From contig CM059586.1 in NCBI GenBank assembly GCA_030407085.1, positions 107,583,501-107,647,500 on the forward strand: a stretch of 64,000 bases of DNA, read 5' to 3'. This document shows, piece after piece, positions 1-11,625 of this stretch; within the stretch, counting starts at the first letter, position 1; each line of letters starts with the position of its first letter. This DNA comes from Trichopria drosophilae (taxonomy: Eukaryota; Arthropoda; Insecta; Hymenoptera; Diapriidae). The notes below the pieces were generated by a model. The model saw only the letters and a program-made list of their open reading frames with translations. It was not told the DNA's origin and ran no database searches. A program made the position numbers and the translations under genes.

Positions 1-104
1 GTTATTCGGCAAAGTTCGATGTGCATCGTTCCTGCCAATGCGACGATGCAGTGGAAACCCAAGATGGCGGCTCATCCACTATCCAGTTATATATAGAGAT
101 CAGT
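1..104. repeat. Truncated MITE right end
   Basis: The segment ends in a terminus (ATAGAGATCAGTG near 92-104) that matches the right end of the complete MITE at 6979-7228. The preceding TATCCAGT also matches. The left end lies outside the window, so length and target duplication cannot be read. Confidence 0.45.
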
Positions 105-105
105 G

Positions 106-830
106 GGCTATCTACGGTCATGATTATTATTTATCTGATATTAATTTGTACAATTAACAATATTTATTGACGGTTTTATTGTTTTGTTTTGATATTAATT
201 ATCCATTAATAACCACTCTCACTTTACGAGGTCCCTATCCCCTGACCTATCTCATGATTCGTCTGCCAGCCACGCGTAGCGGCCAAAGGTACTCCGTACG
301 TTTTTGTTTTCGTCAAACTACTGACCTACATAAAAATGCGGCTACAGGGATATTTACGATCATAAATTATTTTTTATCTGACATTAATTACCCAATTAAC
401 ATTATTTATTGACATTTTTATTATTTGTTGTGACATTAATTACCTATTAATAACCATTAACACCTCTTTATGAGGTCATTAACCCCTGACCTATCTCAAA
501 ATTCGTCTGCCGGCCACGCGTAGCCGCCAAAGGTACCCCATACGTTTTTGTTTACGTCAGACTACTGACCTATCTCAAGATTCGTCTGCCAGCCACGCGT
601 AGTAGCCAAAGGTACCCCGTACGTTTTTGTTTACGTCAGACTACCGACCTACTTCAAAAGGCGGCTACAGGGATATTTACGGTCATAAATTATTTTTTTC
701 TGACATTAATTACCCAATTAACATTATTTATTGACGTTTTTATTGCTTGTTTTGACATTAATTACCCATTAATAACCATTATCACCTCTTTATGAGGTCA
801 TTAAACCCTGACCTATCCCAAGACGCGCGT
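106..830. repeat. Higher-order tandem satellite
   Basis: Two unit types alternate. A 79-bp unit starting GACCTATCTCA..TTCGTCTGCC begins near 241, 489 and 568, with a diverged junction near 320 and 647. A ~140-bp AT-rich unit containing TTATTGACGTTTTTATTG recurs near 117, 357 and 680. Together they form a higher-order array. The small ORFs across it repeat with the array and are not genes. Confidence 0.75.
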
Positions 831-2700
831 GCCGTCTGGCGCCAGACATACCTCAAGGTGGAGGAGTGGGGGGGGGGTTTACGTCTCGCCATCGGTACCC
901 CTATACTACTAACGAGTTTTTTTATTTTTCAAAATATGGCCGCCATTTTGTTAATTTTCAAACTTTATAAAATTTCAAAATGGCCATGAAAGAACATTTA
1001 AAATACTACTAAATTAAGAAAACAGAATGCTAAAATATCGATTTTTAACGGAAATAGAGAGATTTGAATATAATTTCCTACCTGTTTGGAAAAATGAAAT
1101 CACCAGCGAAATTTTTGTGCAGGCCGTAACTTCGCGAAAAATTTTTTGTTTGCAAAAGAAAAAAATACGTATCTCTTTATTTACCCAAAAGAACAATAAA
1201 AATCGTATAAAACATGATTTTGAATTTTAAATTTATTTTCATTGCATGATTTGAAATGGAATACAGGTCACCTACAATATTCGTTTTCTAAATTTTTATA
1301 TATTTATCGTGTTATAGAATATATTTTCTATATCAATAATTTCCATATCAAATCCATATTAAGTACATTAGAACGTGTTAATCAAGGTCCATGCCTACCA
1401 CAGCACAGATAGCGCCAAACTAACTATCGAAAATAAGATATATGCCAAAAATTAAATATCTCTGTATTTTGGTTTTTAAAAAATACTTGTTTATAACAAT
1501 TTGTTATCAACAATTTCGTCAAAAGTGGTTTTAGGTGAAATCTGGCTGCGCCAATCGATTTTACGGGAAAAATTAGATGCTAATCATTGGAAGTACGATA
1601 TGTCAAAAATAAAATACCTGGTTTTTTGTTTATAAAAAATAATTATTTATAACAATTTATTGGTAAAGAATATACAGAAATTCTATACTTTTCTGTAATA
1701 ATGTGGATTTACATTGTTTTCCATTGTCAACTGTCGATAAATATTTAGAAAAATTACAGTTTTTTGTTGATAAAGCTCGCAACAACTTTTAGATGATTGT
1801 TGATGAGTAAATAAAGCAAAGAACCATCGGAAACCTGCCAGAGAATTATAAGAAGTCCATTTACAAAAAAAAAAAATGATATCCATGTAAATATGCATAT
1901 ATATTATTGATTATTAGTTCACATTATTATTTCATAATTATTTCAACATTACTTCCAAAATAATTTAAATATACATTTGAATTGAACATTTTATATGCAA
2001 TGAGAGATGATATCATTCCATCTATTTACTATGTCGTTTTGACGCAGATCCGCAACCTAGTATATATGATGTGTGTTATTCACATATATGTATACATATA
2101 TGCACCCATATACTTTTTTAGGCATGGCTAAGAAGTGTACTACTGATGGTAAATGTTTTTTAATTTTCTATGCAGAAGTCTAATATTACATATTAAAATT
2201 TAGTATTTATTAATAAAGACTCAAACTCTGTTTAGCGAAAAAAATTTAAAATTTGACTATTACAATTTTTAATATTTTTCAACGATGATTTTTTTTTTCT
2301 ATGCATATTTTGTAATTTTAAACTTCTCACGTGGATTTGAAAAAAGTGGTAAAGAATGGAAAATTATGAACTGATAGAAAATTACAATTTGGGCATTTGT
2401 ACCACTCTATATGTTTTTAGGTCGAAAATGACGAAGAAAAGAAATAAAACCTTAGCTGAAAATTAAAATAACTATATATATATATATATAACTATATATA
2501 TACTAATGTTACATATTTGCAAGAAAAGTTTTAGCCATCTATTCTATGCGATAACTTCATGTATAGAAACGATTTTCCGAAGAAGACGCACGAGTTACCT
2601 CGTCCGAATCCGTCGGATATAGCCGGGAGAAATTCTATCGCAAGAAAAAAATGAGCTTCGCCGTCGAAACTATCGGACGATCGCTGTAAATGCATTTACA
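831..2700. other. AT-rich stretch without genes
   Basis: I see no coding region. It holds a degenerate direct duplication of about 155-bp spacing (near 1435-1510 and 1595-1670, both with ATATGYCAAAAAT and TTTATAACAATTT) and short (TA)n microsatellites near 2080-2105 and 2470-2505. Short ORFs at 1014-1230 and 1683-1898 have no recognisable domain and low-complexity composition. Confidence 0.6.
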
Positions 2701-3000
2701 TATACAGGGTCATCGAAAAGTATCGGACCCCCCTAATATCTTCAGTTAGAATGCACTTAGGAGAAAATGTCCAATAGCAAAGTTGTATGGTTTCAAGCGG
2801 GGAGTAAGATGATGACCTTGACTTTGACCTTGACCATGTCCTTCAAGGTCATTTCAAGGTCAATCTTATTTTTTTAAATAGAACCCCCTACATTTTATTG
2901 CATATTCTTATAGCTTATCTCGAGAGCTTTCCAAAACACTATAATAAAATATTTTTTTATTAAGTACTTTTTGAGTTATGAAGCAAACAAAATTGTGGGG
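2701..3000. repeat. Transposon end with TCAAGGTCA sites
   Basis: The block opens with TATACAGGGTCATCGAAAAG, the same style of terminus as the foldback element at 7374. It then carries four TCAAGGTCA nonamers within 50 bp: 2813-2821 and 2825-2833 on the minus strand, 2843-2851 and 2854-2862 on the plus strand. I find no matching opposite end, so this is a truncated copy or solo end. The nonamer is the known half-site of FTZ-F1/ERR monomeric nuclear receptors; a function here is inference. Confidence 0.5.
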
Positions 3001-3377
3001 CCCCGGTAAGAACCCTTCGAGAAAATCTTTGATACGGTCCTGACGAGAGAACGAAAGTCGAACTTCGTAATATCATCGGCAGATGTCACCCCAATCAGTG
3101 CACTTAAAAGTTGTAGGCGTCGCTACAGTCAAATCTGACTTCCGACTTTTTGGAAGTACACCCTTAAGGGATGCAACGATTTAAAAATTGTTTAATACGG
3201 TTAAATTGAGTTAAAAGAACAATATTCTATTACCAGAAATCGACCATAAGTCGTTAGAGTCATGCGTGATTACGAAAACATTCGAAATGAACTAAATTCT
3301 CAGGTGGTACCAAGAGAAATTCTTATCTGTTTTGTTCGCGCCATACTGATTTAGCCGTTGACGGGGCCGTGAGGGGC
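3001..3377. other. Non-coding flank, left of hAT
   Basis: This moderately GC-rich DNA has no coding region. Removal of the hAT element with one copy of its target duplication joins it to the CpG-rich block beginning at 9871, so it may be the upstream part of the same host locus. Confidence 0.4.
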
Positions 3378-3385
3378 ATTGTTGC
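3378..3385. other. hAT target duplication, left copy
   Basis: ATTGTTGC immediately precedes the terminal TAGGGTTGCCAAC and is repeated exactly at 9863-9870. Eight base pairs is the standard hAT target-site duplication. Confidence 0.9.
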
Positions 3386-3711
3386 TAGGGTTGCCAACTT
3401 TTGAAATACCCAATATTTTATCGTCCTATAAAATATACAATGCGATAAAATAATCGATGATTTTTATATATATAAACACATAAACATATTTTATTGCAAT
3501 ATTTATACAGTGTTATATTTGTTACAATATATTATTTGTTAGAATTTGTAGAATTAGAATGTACAAGTACATGTTTTATTAATTGCCATTATGACACTTG
3601 ATTTATATTCTCTCTACAAATTTAATCTGCATCTTAGTTCAATAATAAATATATTGTATTCTGCAACGTCTCACGCATTACATTTTTAATTTTACTGTAC
3701 TTAAATGTAAA

Positions 3712-5513
3712 TCACAGTTTGAATTTATATTTTTTAGAGCTTTTCGCAGCAGTCAATAATAATTCTTTATTAGCTTTTAAGTTTCTTAAGAATGTTTCGC
3801 AGCTATCTTTAATATTAAAATAAACAATTAGTTCGCTTTTTATTAATTCTACGCTACATTTGTTTCTCTCGTCTCGCCATTTATTATTCATCACAGAAAA
3901 TATGCGTTCAGTAAAGGCTGAAGACGCGGGAAGGCTTAATAAAAATGAAATCATTGAAAATAAATTTTTGAACTCAAAATTAATTTTTTTGAATAGAGCA
4001 TACCACTTTTCGTCTACCGTAAAAGATCCCCAATCTGTGTAAGTTTGAACTATGTCAGAGTATTTATTTTTTAATGCCATAACTTCACTGAAAAGTTCAT
4101 CATTGTTTACTTTTAAATCCGGTAAAATTGGCATAATTTGTTCAAAATCATTAAAATTTGGAAATTCACTTTTCAAACTAAAAGGTAATAGTTTATATAG
4201 CCAATTGCTTTGGTCGAAATTAAAATGATTTTGTAAATACTCCAAAGCACTGCAAAAAAAGTTCGAAAAGTCATTTTAAATTTTTTCTGCGAGTTTAACT
4301 TCTACGGATTTTAATAATCGTTTTGTTTCGAATCCATAAAACTTTTCCTCCTTTCTGTCAATGAGGTTTTGTCGCAGATTAGACATTATGTTGTATAAGT
4401 CAACAACTGTTGTTCTATTGGATTCCAATTTCTTAATGGTGTCATTAAACAAGTTTAGGATGTGCTGACAAAAAAGAATTTCAGTAGATTGAGATTGAAG
4501 GTTTTCATCGTTTATATCTAATAAGGTTTTTACGATCTTTGGGCACGATTTTTTTAAACTTATAAAATAATTTGATAGTGGCTTATAATCTTGTAATATT
4601 CTCGCTACACATGGTAAAAGTGATAGCCATCGGGTCCCTACGTGTCGAATTAATTCCTTCCATTCCACGTCAACAAAATCATAGAATTCTTTTAATTCTT
4701 CCCGCTTCTTTGCAGACATAGAGAAATGAGAGTAAATTTTTAAAATCAAATTTTCGACATCTAATGACAATAAATTCATTGCATGCTTTACACAATTATG
4801 AATTATATGGGCATGACAATTAGCTTTCAAAATATTTTTATTTTCTGCTTTTAAATTTGTAAACAATGAATGATTTTTACCGAAATTTGCATTTGTATTG
4901 TCTGCACTAAAGCCAGACAAATGATTCCAATTTAAATCAGCATTTTTCATAGACTGTTTTATCATATTAAACATACCATCGGCCGTTTCATTGGCGTTTT
5001 CTACAAAATCAATGATATAATTTTCTAAACCAGTACTTTCTGTAAATACTTGTATACTGACTGGAAATAGTTTCCTATTTTTTCTATTGGACGCGTCAGT
5101 TTGAATCGAATAATATAAAGGAGGATCATGATTATTTATCATTGTTACAATGTTACGTAATGCCATTGGTGCCAAAACGTTTTGTACTATTGTCTCTGAC
5201 TTAGTTCGACCGCAGGAAACTTTTTTAGAGATGTTAGAATCATGATATATATATTTATCCAATTTAAATGAACAATCTAGGGAATTATATGACTGATTAT
5301 GCTTTATTGCGTGAAATATTTTGCCAACCTCTGCACAAATGATCTCATTTTCATCTTCGGAACCCTTTTGACTAAAGAATGATGTTAGTACTAAACTTGT
5401 TTTAGCTGATTGTGCTTTTAATTTATGTGACTTACTAGATTCATGACGCGTAACAGACGTATACCCACATAAAGCTATGCTAAAATTAATACCACATAAT
5501 GTACAATAAGCTA
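3712..5513 (-). pseudogene. hAT transposase, one in-frame stop
   Basis: Reading leftward, the frame opens with a BED/C2H2-like finger (a CTLC pair, then RHESSKSH supplying the histidines) at about 5500-5420. The RNase-H-like catalytic core follows, with an Asp in IQTDASN, a second in SADNTN, a Cys/His segment (CHAHIIHN) and the family's TRW motif. The C-terminus (3712-4245) is the hAT dimerisation domain, with LPASSAFTERIFS. A single TAA at 4276-4278 interrupts the frame; the same frame continues on both sides, so this is a point lesion, not a frameshift. Another stop precedes the finger near 5512, so the true N-terminus is missing or spliced. Listed alternative starts are non-ATG. Confidence 0.88.
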
Positions 5514-5951
5514 GCTAGCAATAAGCATTTTTGTAGATAAGTGCAGAGTCTTTTCTTCTTCTTTGGTGGAGTGAGTGGTAATTCTGTAGAGTATTCATCA
5601 TTCTCTTTGGACTTTTTATCGTCACGTGTTCCCTTTTTGTTTTTGTCGCTAGGTTTAATATTCATGGCAGTGTATATATTGTATGCATATAATTTCCCTA
5701 TACTTATAAGTTATACTTGTATTGTTGTACTATAGTTGAATCTTATACAGTTGTACTAGTTGTACATATGCCGAAGTAATTTTACGTGCGTACATAACCT
5801 TTTCATAGTCCGAAATTCACATTGTAAACGATATAAAAGCTTGGTAGTTTAGAATTAAAATCTGTAATAAAATATACCATTTTAGCCAATTAATTCGTAT
5901 TGTTATTAATTAATTTCTTTGCTAACTTCTTATCAAAAGTATACGAATGTA
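5514..5951. other. hAT internal AT-rich sequence
   Basis: This is non-coding sequence between the transposase 5' end and the nested MITE. The 64-aa ORF at 5541-5735 is hydrophobic and phenylalanine-rich with no recognisable family. It could hold the transposase promoter or first exon, but I see no clear signal. Confidence 0.4.
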
Positions 5952-6411
5952 CACTGAGAAAAGTGTTTGGTTACAGTAACAAAATCAGTACAGCTGGCCG
6001 CTTACGCAAATATTTCGTTAGACGGACTCAAGGGATATAAGTATATAACACAAGCTGTAATAAATCGTTTTTTTTAAATTTTTGTTAAATCACACAGTCA
6101 CTGACTGTAAAAAATTCAATCATTTTAATAAACCGAATATTCGAAAACGCCCTTAAAAACGGCAACTACGAAGTTATATTCACGCCTGAAATGAAATCGG
6201 CCGTGTTTACCTTTGCACGTATGTAGATACTGCAACAGCATATTTGGTATTACCAAATGCCGAGTTCGCGTAATAAGTCTTTAGATGCTTTGAATTCTAG
6301 TATTTGGTAAATATAACCACATATTCTGTTCGCCATATCCAACCATCGGATTTGGTTCTCATAACCAAATCTCTGTTAGATAATAGATATAAGCAAATAC
6401 TTTTCTCAGTG
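5952..6411. mobile_element. TA-flanked MITE (CACTGAGAAAAGT ends)
   Basis: The 460-bp unit starts CACTGAGAAAAGTGTTTGGTTA and ends with its near inverse (about 20 of 22 match), with TA on both sides, as expected for a Tc1/mariner-type non-autonomous element. Internal TTTGGTTA/TAACCAAA and TTTGGTA motifs recur in both orientations. It has no coding capacity. Confidence 0.8.
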
Positions 6412-6970
6412 TAGCCACATTCACTGCGACAGTGACACTGGAAAAATTTAATACATTTTCACGACGTATCTCACTCTCATAAATCTATTTCATGAAGAAT
6501 TAATGCACGAACATGGTCTGTTTTACCACGGTTTTTGAAAACTATTTGCAATTTATACAGAATTCAGAGATGAACACTTGACGTAGTATGAATACACATT
6601 TTTCGTGTATTTATGTTACATGCAATGTATGTCGTTTTATTTGTAACGTGACTTATCGTAAGAATATAGAATTTTTTGCACTGTGAAGTTAAGAAAGAAG
6701 GTTAAATTTCATGTTATGTATAATGTATAAATGTATCTTACCACTTATTTTGAACTATAAAATCTACTTGAACTTTGACTTTGAATAGAATTTAAATTTG
6801 AATAAGTTGAAGATGGAAAGATACGTTGACTTTGAGAATGCAACTGTAAACAAACTAGATTGTCGTTCCGATGGGGGATTGGCTACGCCGCGTGCGTCGG
6901 CAAGTTGGTAGCATCAGCTATAGCGCCACCAGCGACACCAGCGGGCAGTGCCCCATTCATATAGTCTCAT
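6412..6970. other. hAT internal non-coding sequence
   Basis: No coding region is visible. The part from 6840 is richer in CpG and carries short GCGCCACCAGCG-like repeats near 6920-6945. Confidence 0.4.
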
Positions 6971-6978
6971 TCCCACAC

Positions 6979-7228
6979 CACTGATCTCTATTATACACTG
7001 GATAGGATACATCGTATCTATACCGTTATAAATGCGTGTGATTCTACCAGTGTGGCCAAACTGAATTATTTTCGCGGTTAACCAATCAGCGATCTGAAAC
7101 TAAAAGTAGGAGAAGCTTGCTACAATGAACTACTGAATATACTTAATCGTGATTGGATGTTCGCGAAGTTTCACCGGATCACAGATTTTGACTCCCGTAT
7201 CCCATCCAGTGCATAATAGAGATCAGTG
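6979..7228. mobile_element. 250-bp MITE with 8-bp duplication
   Basis: The terminal inverted repeats are about 32 bp: CACTGATCTCTATTATACAC at the left and its inverse at the right, one substitution. Perfect TCCCACAC duplications flank it (6971-6978 and 7229-7236). An 8-bp duplication fits hAT or P superfamilies; the ends differ from the surrounding hAT, so another transposase is needed. Confidence 0.85.
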
Positions 7229-7621
7229 TCCCACACTCATGGCATAGCCTGTGTTCGGAAATGTACTAATTTCACTGGTTCCGCAACTTCTATGCACGCA
7301 GAAAGTACAGAACCACTAAAATCAGCACAAGTGCGAACAGCGGCATACACATATGTCAGGAGTTATATTATACTATACAGGGTGTACGAAAAGTCCCGGG
7401 ACGGTTGAATAACTTTCGAAAGAATAAAAATTTCAAAAATCGCCGAAACACGTGATTCGATTTTTCAAACAAGCTATCTTTTGAGGGGGGGTTTCGGCCC
7501 ACCAACCTCAAGGGGGGCGGGGGGCACGAGGGGGGCCAAAAATCTTAAATGGCAATATGGTTTGAGTGGGGGCTCATTTGAAAGGTATTTTCGAGATGAA
7601 TTCAGATCACTGGTCATAGAG

Positions 7622-7813
7622 GGCGCTGCGATCATTTTTCGCAGAGATTTTTGACTTTTTCAGATCTTAGACGTACTAACGTTTGAAAAAATGAAAATTT
7701 CGAAGTCGCCGAATCGTGTAAAACAATATTCTTAAACGGGTGTCAACCCGTTTCTGAACGTTACATTGAAAACCTCTTTTACTTGTATCTCTCCGAAAAA
7801 TGATCGCAGCGCC
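7622..7813. mobile_element. 192-bp inverted-repeat insert in foldback arm
   Basis: A perfect 20-bp inverted repeat, GGCGCTGCGATCATTTTTCG and its complement, bounds a block present in the left arm but absent from the right arm, where the equivalent of GAGGGCGC runs directly into the downstream sequence. It is either a nested MITE in the left arm or a deletion in the right; the bounding repeat favours insertion. Confidence 0.6.
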
Positions 7814-8030
7814 CCACGGTGTGCCATTTTTCTTAGCGGCGTAAATTTTTTTTCGAAATCGTAGAACTTTTGATCCAAATGAGCTAGATGAATAATTCTT
7901 TCACCAAATTAAAGATAACGCTTTATAGAATAAGCGAAAAATAATTTGAACCCGAAAAATTAAGTTATTGACCGTTGAAATTAGCATGAATATTAATTTA
8001 TTTTATGGCGTTTTACGACGTACTCTAATA

Positions 8031-9146
8031 ATATAATTATTAATGAGATATTTTCTTGTTCAATATAAAAGTTTTTTAATACGAAATTGAAATATTCGTT
8101 CAAAAGTTGGACAAATTCGTATTATGTTTGGAGAAGTTACTACTGGATGTAGGAAATTTACTTGTTACTTGTTACGTGGTACTTTCTGACAAGATACTAT
8201 GAAATTTTACTACCTGAAGTAACGAATATTTCATTTTCGTATTATAATAGTAAAATTTATTACAATACTATATATAAATAACATACTACTCATGAGTTCT
8301 CGATGTAGAATTATATACAATTACAATTATATATAATCCATTTTCCCCGTGATATTTTGTCGAAGAGAGGATATCAGCTTCATGGTGTATTATAGGAAGA
8401 TAAGATAAGATCCAAATTAAATTTGAGATTGGAAGGAGTGTTGCTTGATTCTCGAATATTAAGCGGTTTTTGAATATTATTAAGCAATAGAAATATCAGG
8501 CAGAATTTTTTTCAGTGGTAGCAGTTTTGCTTCACAATACACTAGGAAGCTCCAATTGAACCAAACATTCTTTGATAAAATAACATATTTATTTATTTAA
8601 AAAGATATGTAAATAATATTTGAAATTGTTTTTGTGTCAATAATTTTACTTCATTGGTTGCCAAAAAAATCAGAAATAAATTTAACTGAAAATGTGCATT
8701 CATAAATATGTGAATGCGAATCATAGTTCTGATTTAAATTTATGAAAATTAAATTTATGATGAAAAATTTATCAACAAAGGCAAACAATTAAACTTTTTT
8801 AATGGAGTATTATTTGTTAGTCTTGAACATTATTTTAAGAAGCCTATTTTAATTTTGAATGCCCACATTCATTCCGTATATTATTATTTGTTTAAACAAT
8901 TTTGATAAACAATAACATACCTGTTTGTAGTCAAATGTGTTTTTAATTTACAGTTCTGTGTCAATGTGAGTTTAAAAAGCGTAATTAATATGACACCATC
9001 ATATAATTTACTTCACGGGTTTTGTTTAAAAAATTAGGTAAAATTTTATAATAATTCAAACATTTTCAGAATATTTTCAGATCACAAATTACTAGAGACG
9101 GCAATCAAAAGAGAAAAAATTATGGTATTTTTAGGAATATTTTTAC
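8031..9146. other. AT-rich loop of the foldback element
   Basis: This is the single-copy spacer between the arms. No ORF of interest is present on either strand, so the element is non-autonomous. Confidence 0.6.
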
Positions 9147-9862
9147 CTAGAGTACGTCGTAAAACGCCATAAAATAAATTAATATTCATGCTAATTTCAA
9201 CGGTCAATAACTTAATTTTTTCGGGTTCAAATTATTTTTCGCTTATTCTATAAAGCGTTATCTTTAATTTGGTGAAAGAATTATTCCTCTAGCTCATTTG
9301 GATCAAAAGTTCTACGATTTCGAACAAAATTTTACGCCGCTAAGAAAAATGGCACACTGTGCGCCCTCTATGACCAGTGATCTGAATTCGTCTCGAAAAT
9401 ACCTTTCAAATGAGCCCCCACTCAAACCATGTTGCCATTTATGATTTTTGGCCCCCCTCGTGCCCCCCGCCCCCCTTGAGGTTGGGGGGCCGAAACCCCC
9501 CCTCAAAAGATAGCTTGTTTGAAAAATCGAATCACGTGTTTCGGCGATTTTTGAAATTTTTATTCTTTTGAAAGTTATTCAACCGTCCCGGGACTTTTCG
9601 TACACCCTGTATAAATTACCAAGTTGGTAATATTTGGTAACAAAAATAGCGGTGATTTCGGTTGATCGGATCAGTGACTTCATGTCGTTTATGCCTATCT
9701 TATAACATTAGATCGCACGGATCAATCGTCGGACGATGGCGACAGGTTATTTATTTACGTTTTCGCGGCAATAAAACATAAAGCAGGACATTTGACGTCC
9801 TGCTCAACCCTTCCGCAGGACGCAGGACATACACATAAAAAGCAGGACGGTTGGCAACCCTA

Positions 9863-9870
9863 ATTGTTGC
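9863..9870. other. hAT target duplication, right copy
   Basis: ATTGTTGC directly follows GTTGGCAACCCTA and equals 3378-3385. Confidence 0.9.
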
Positions 9871-10596
9871 GGTAGCCGTGCGAGCGTCGTGTTTTTTTTT
9901 GTCACCATGCAGGCGCCTTTCCGTCCGACTCGGTCGCGTTTCATTGTTGCGGTCGTCCGGCGATGGGATTGGGTCCGGCGTACCGTTGCGGTTCGTCGCG
10001 GCGGCGTTGCGCCGGTCGGATCGAACGGCGATTCCGCGATGTCCCAGCGAGTGGAGGGGCGGCGGATAAGGCCCCGCGGCCTGCCGTCGCCGCGGGGCAG
10101 GCGAGTCAGTGCTTGTTTAGCAGCGATCCGAGGAACATTGACGAGCGATTTGAAAGCGTAAAAGTTGTGTCCGGTAGTCACCGTAGTTTTTACGGGTTTG
10201 TCGATAGCGGTGAGCGACCACGAGCGAGCGTTGCATCGAACGTGTTTTGTTTTCTGTGTTAGCGTGAAGTGCAAGTACGGGGGAGCGATACCCCGTTAGG
10301 TGCGTTTTGTGCGGGCGTGTGCTCTCGTGACAGAGCGTGGTAGGACCAGAGGAACAGGATCTACGGACGCTGCGTCGACGTGACCTGTTCCTGGGCGAGC
10401 GCAGCACGCGGCAACGTTATTGTTTGTTGCCCGGGCCAGAAAGTCAGGTTCTCGAGACGTCGAGGCGCTTTGCTGGCGAGGTCATTGTGGACCATCTCTG
10501 CGCTCCCGGACCCGGCTTCCACCTTTTGGACCTTGGGCGAGAAGCTGCGGTAGACCGTTTTGTGCAACGGTTTTTCTCTAGCGTAACTGCGGATAG
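9871..10596 (+). promoter_or_regulatory. CpG-rich block, possible host first exon
   Basis: GC content and CpG density rise sharply over about 720 bp and drop after GGATAG|GTAAGAG (donor-like, GT at 10597). Overlapping ORFs occur on both strands, as expected of GC-rich non-coding DNA, and no domain is recognisable in any. The simplest reading is a CpG-rich promoter/5' UTR exon of a host gene on the plus strand, split upstream by the hAT insertion. A retroelement leader cannot be excluded. Confidence 0.35.
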
Positions 10597-10930
10597 GTAA
10601 GAGAGCTCTCGAACTTTTATTTGAATGATCATTCAAAAGGGGATTGCGTTTCGTTTGTCCTGTTACGTCCAGCGTCGAACACAACGGAGTACAAATAAAA
10701 GAAAGAAGTTTTTAAAATTTATAATTCGTCCCTCTTACCTTGGGACGACCGGGATGGTGGAGAAATGGTGAAATAAAATATACGATTATTATTATCATTA
10801 TTATAATTTATATTTTTGGTACATTACAAAATATTGGAAGATAGTATGATTTTTGGAAAGGATACTAGGGAATAATTGATTTAGGGTTCAATTAATTAAC
10901 AAAAAAAAACGTGGTTAGATTGATACTTTA
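10597..10930. other. AT-rich, possible intron start
   Basis: No gene is visible. A short (TTA)n-like tract lies near 10788-10815. Confidence 0.4.
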
Positions 10931-11303
10931 AAGTTGGTACCTTAACGAGGAAGCATCCAACTTCAAGTATTTGTTTCTAATCAAAAAAAAAGGAATAAGA
11001 AAAGAAAATCCCTTTTGTTTCAATACCTCGAGGTTGGTACCTTGACGACGAAGCGTCCAACCTCAAGCCTTTGAAATAGGATTGGTTTAAAAAAAAATCG
11101 AATGAATCGAACAAGTATTTAACAAGACAACAAAATTAAGAATCGAACAAGTCTTTAATTCAATACCTCGAGGTTGGTACCTTGACGATGAAGCGTCCAA
11201 CCTCAAGCCTTTGAATTTAGATGGAAGAATTTTGTTTAAATAATTAATTTAATACTCGAAGTTGGTACCTTAACTAGAAGCATCCAACCTCAAGTTTTTA
11301 AAT
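10931..11303. repeat. Four irregular hairpin repeats
   Basis: A ~38-bp motif recurs near 10931, 11029, 11168 and 11261. Each has a 7-8 bp stem (GAGGTTGG with CCAACCTC, or AAGTTGG with CCAACTT) enclosing a conserved loop TACCTTRACGA..AAGCRT. Stem position three is G-C in copies 2 and 3 and A-T in copy 1, a compensatory change; copy 4 has a mismatch. A-rich spacers of variable length separate the copies. Confidence 0.7.
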
Positions 11304-11439
11304 TAATTTGGATTATTCTATGGAATAAGGAAAAAAGGAAAAGAAAAAAAAAAAAAAAGGAAGTATCCTGGAAATCAAAAAATGGTAAACAAAATTGTAT
11401 AATTATAAGAAAAAGATTAAAATAAAACGAAACTTACTT

Positions 11440-11625
11440 CAAACTGTCGACTCTCAGACTGTCGACTTTCGGACTAAACTTTTTAAGTAAACTTTTTAAC
11501 TCAACCTTTTAACTGAAACTTTTGAACTGAACCTTTTAACTGAAACCTTTGAACTGAACCTTTTAACTGAAACCTTTGAACTGTCGACTCTCAGACTGTC
11601 GACTCTTGGACTAACTTTTGAAAAT
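11440..11625. repeat. 26-bp tandem repeat with flanking boxes
   Basis: CTTTTAACTGAAACCTTTGA-type units repeat with a 26-bp period, flanked on both sides by doubled CTGTCGACTCTCAGACTG boxes. Confidence 0.75.

Larger units (their letters stand above)
7374..9613. mobile_element. 2.24-kb foldback element
   Basis: Both ends read TATACAGGGTGTACGAAAAG followed by TCCCGGGACGG in inverted orientation. The right arm is about 467 bp (9147-9613). The left arm is collinear over 7374-8030 but contains an extra 192-bp block (7622-7813). A TATA or TA duplication is possible because TATA is at both edges. The central part (8030-9146) is AT-rich and non-coding. It is inserted in the hAT element. Superfamily not resolved. 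Confidence 0.85.
3386..9862 (-). mobile_element. hAT transposon with nested insertions
   Basis: The element begins TAGGGTTGCCAAC and ends with its inverse GTTGGCAACCCTA, flanked by the 8-bp duplication ATTGTTGC. It encodes a BED-finger hAT transposase on the minus strand (3712-5513). Near the right end, GCAGGAC or its inverse recurs about five times between 9783 and 9850, typical of subterminal transposase-binding repeats. Three later insertions lie inside: a TA-flanked MITE (5952-6411), an 8-bp-duplication MITE (6979-7228) and a 2.24-kb foldback (7374-9613). Without them the element is about 3.5 kb, a normal hAT size. Confidence 0.88.

Noticed and set aside
9804..10684. Six overlapping ORFs of 60-156 aa in the CpG-rich block
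   Set aside because: ORFs occur in nearly all frames of both strands, as expected of GC-rich DNA with few stops; none shows a domain.
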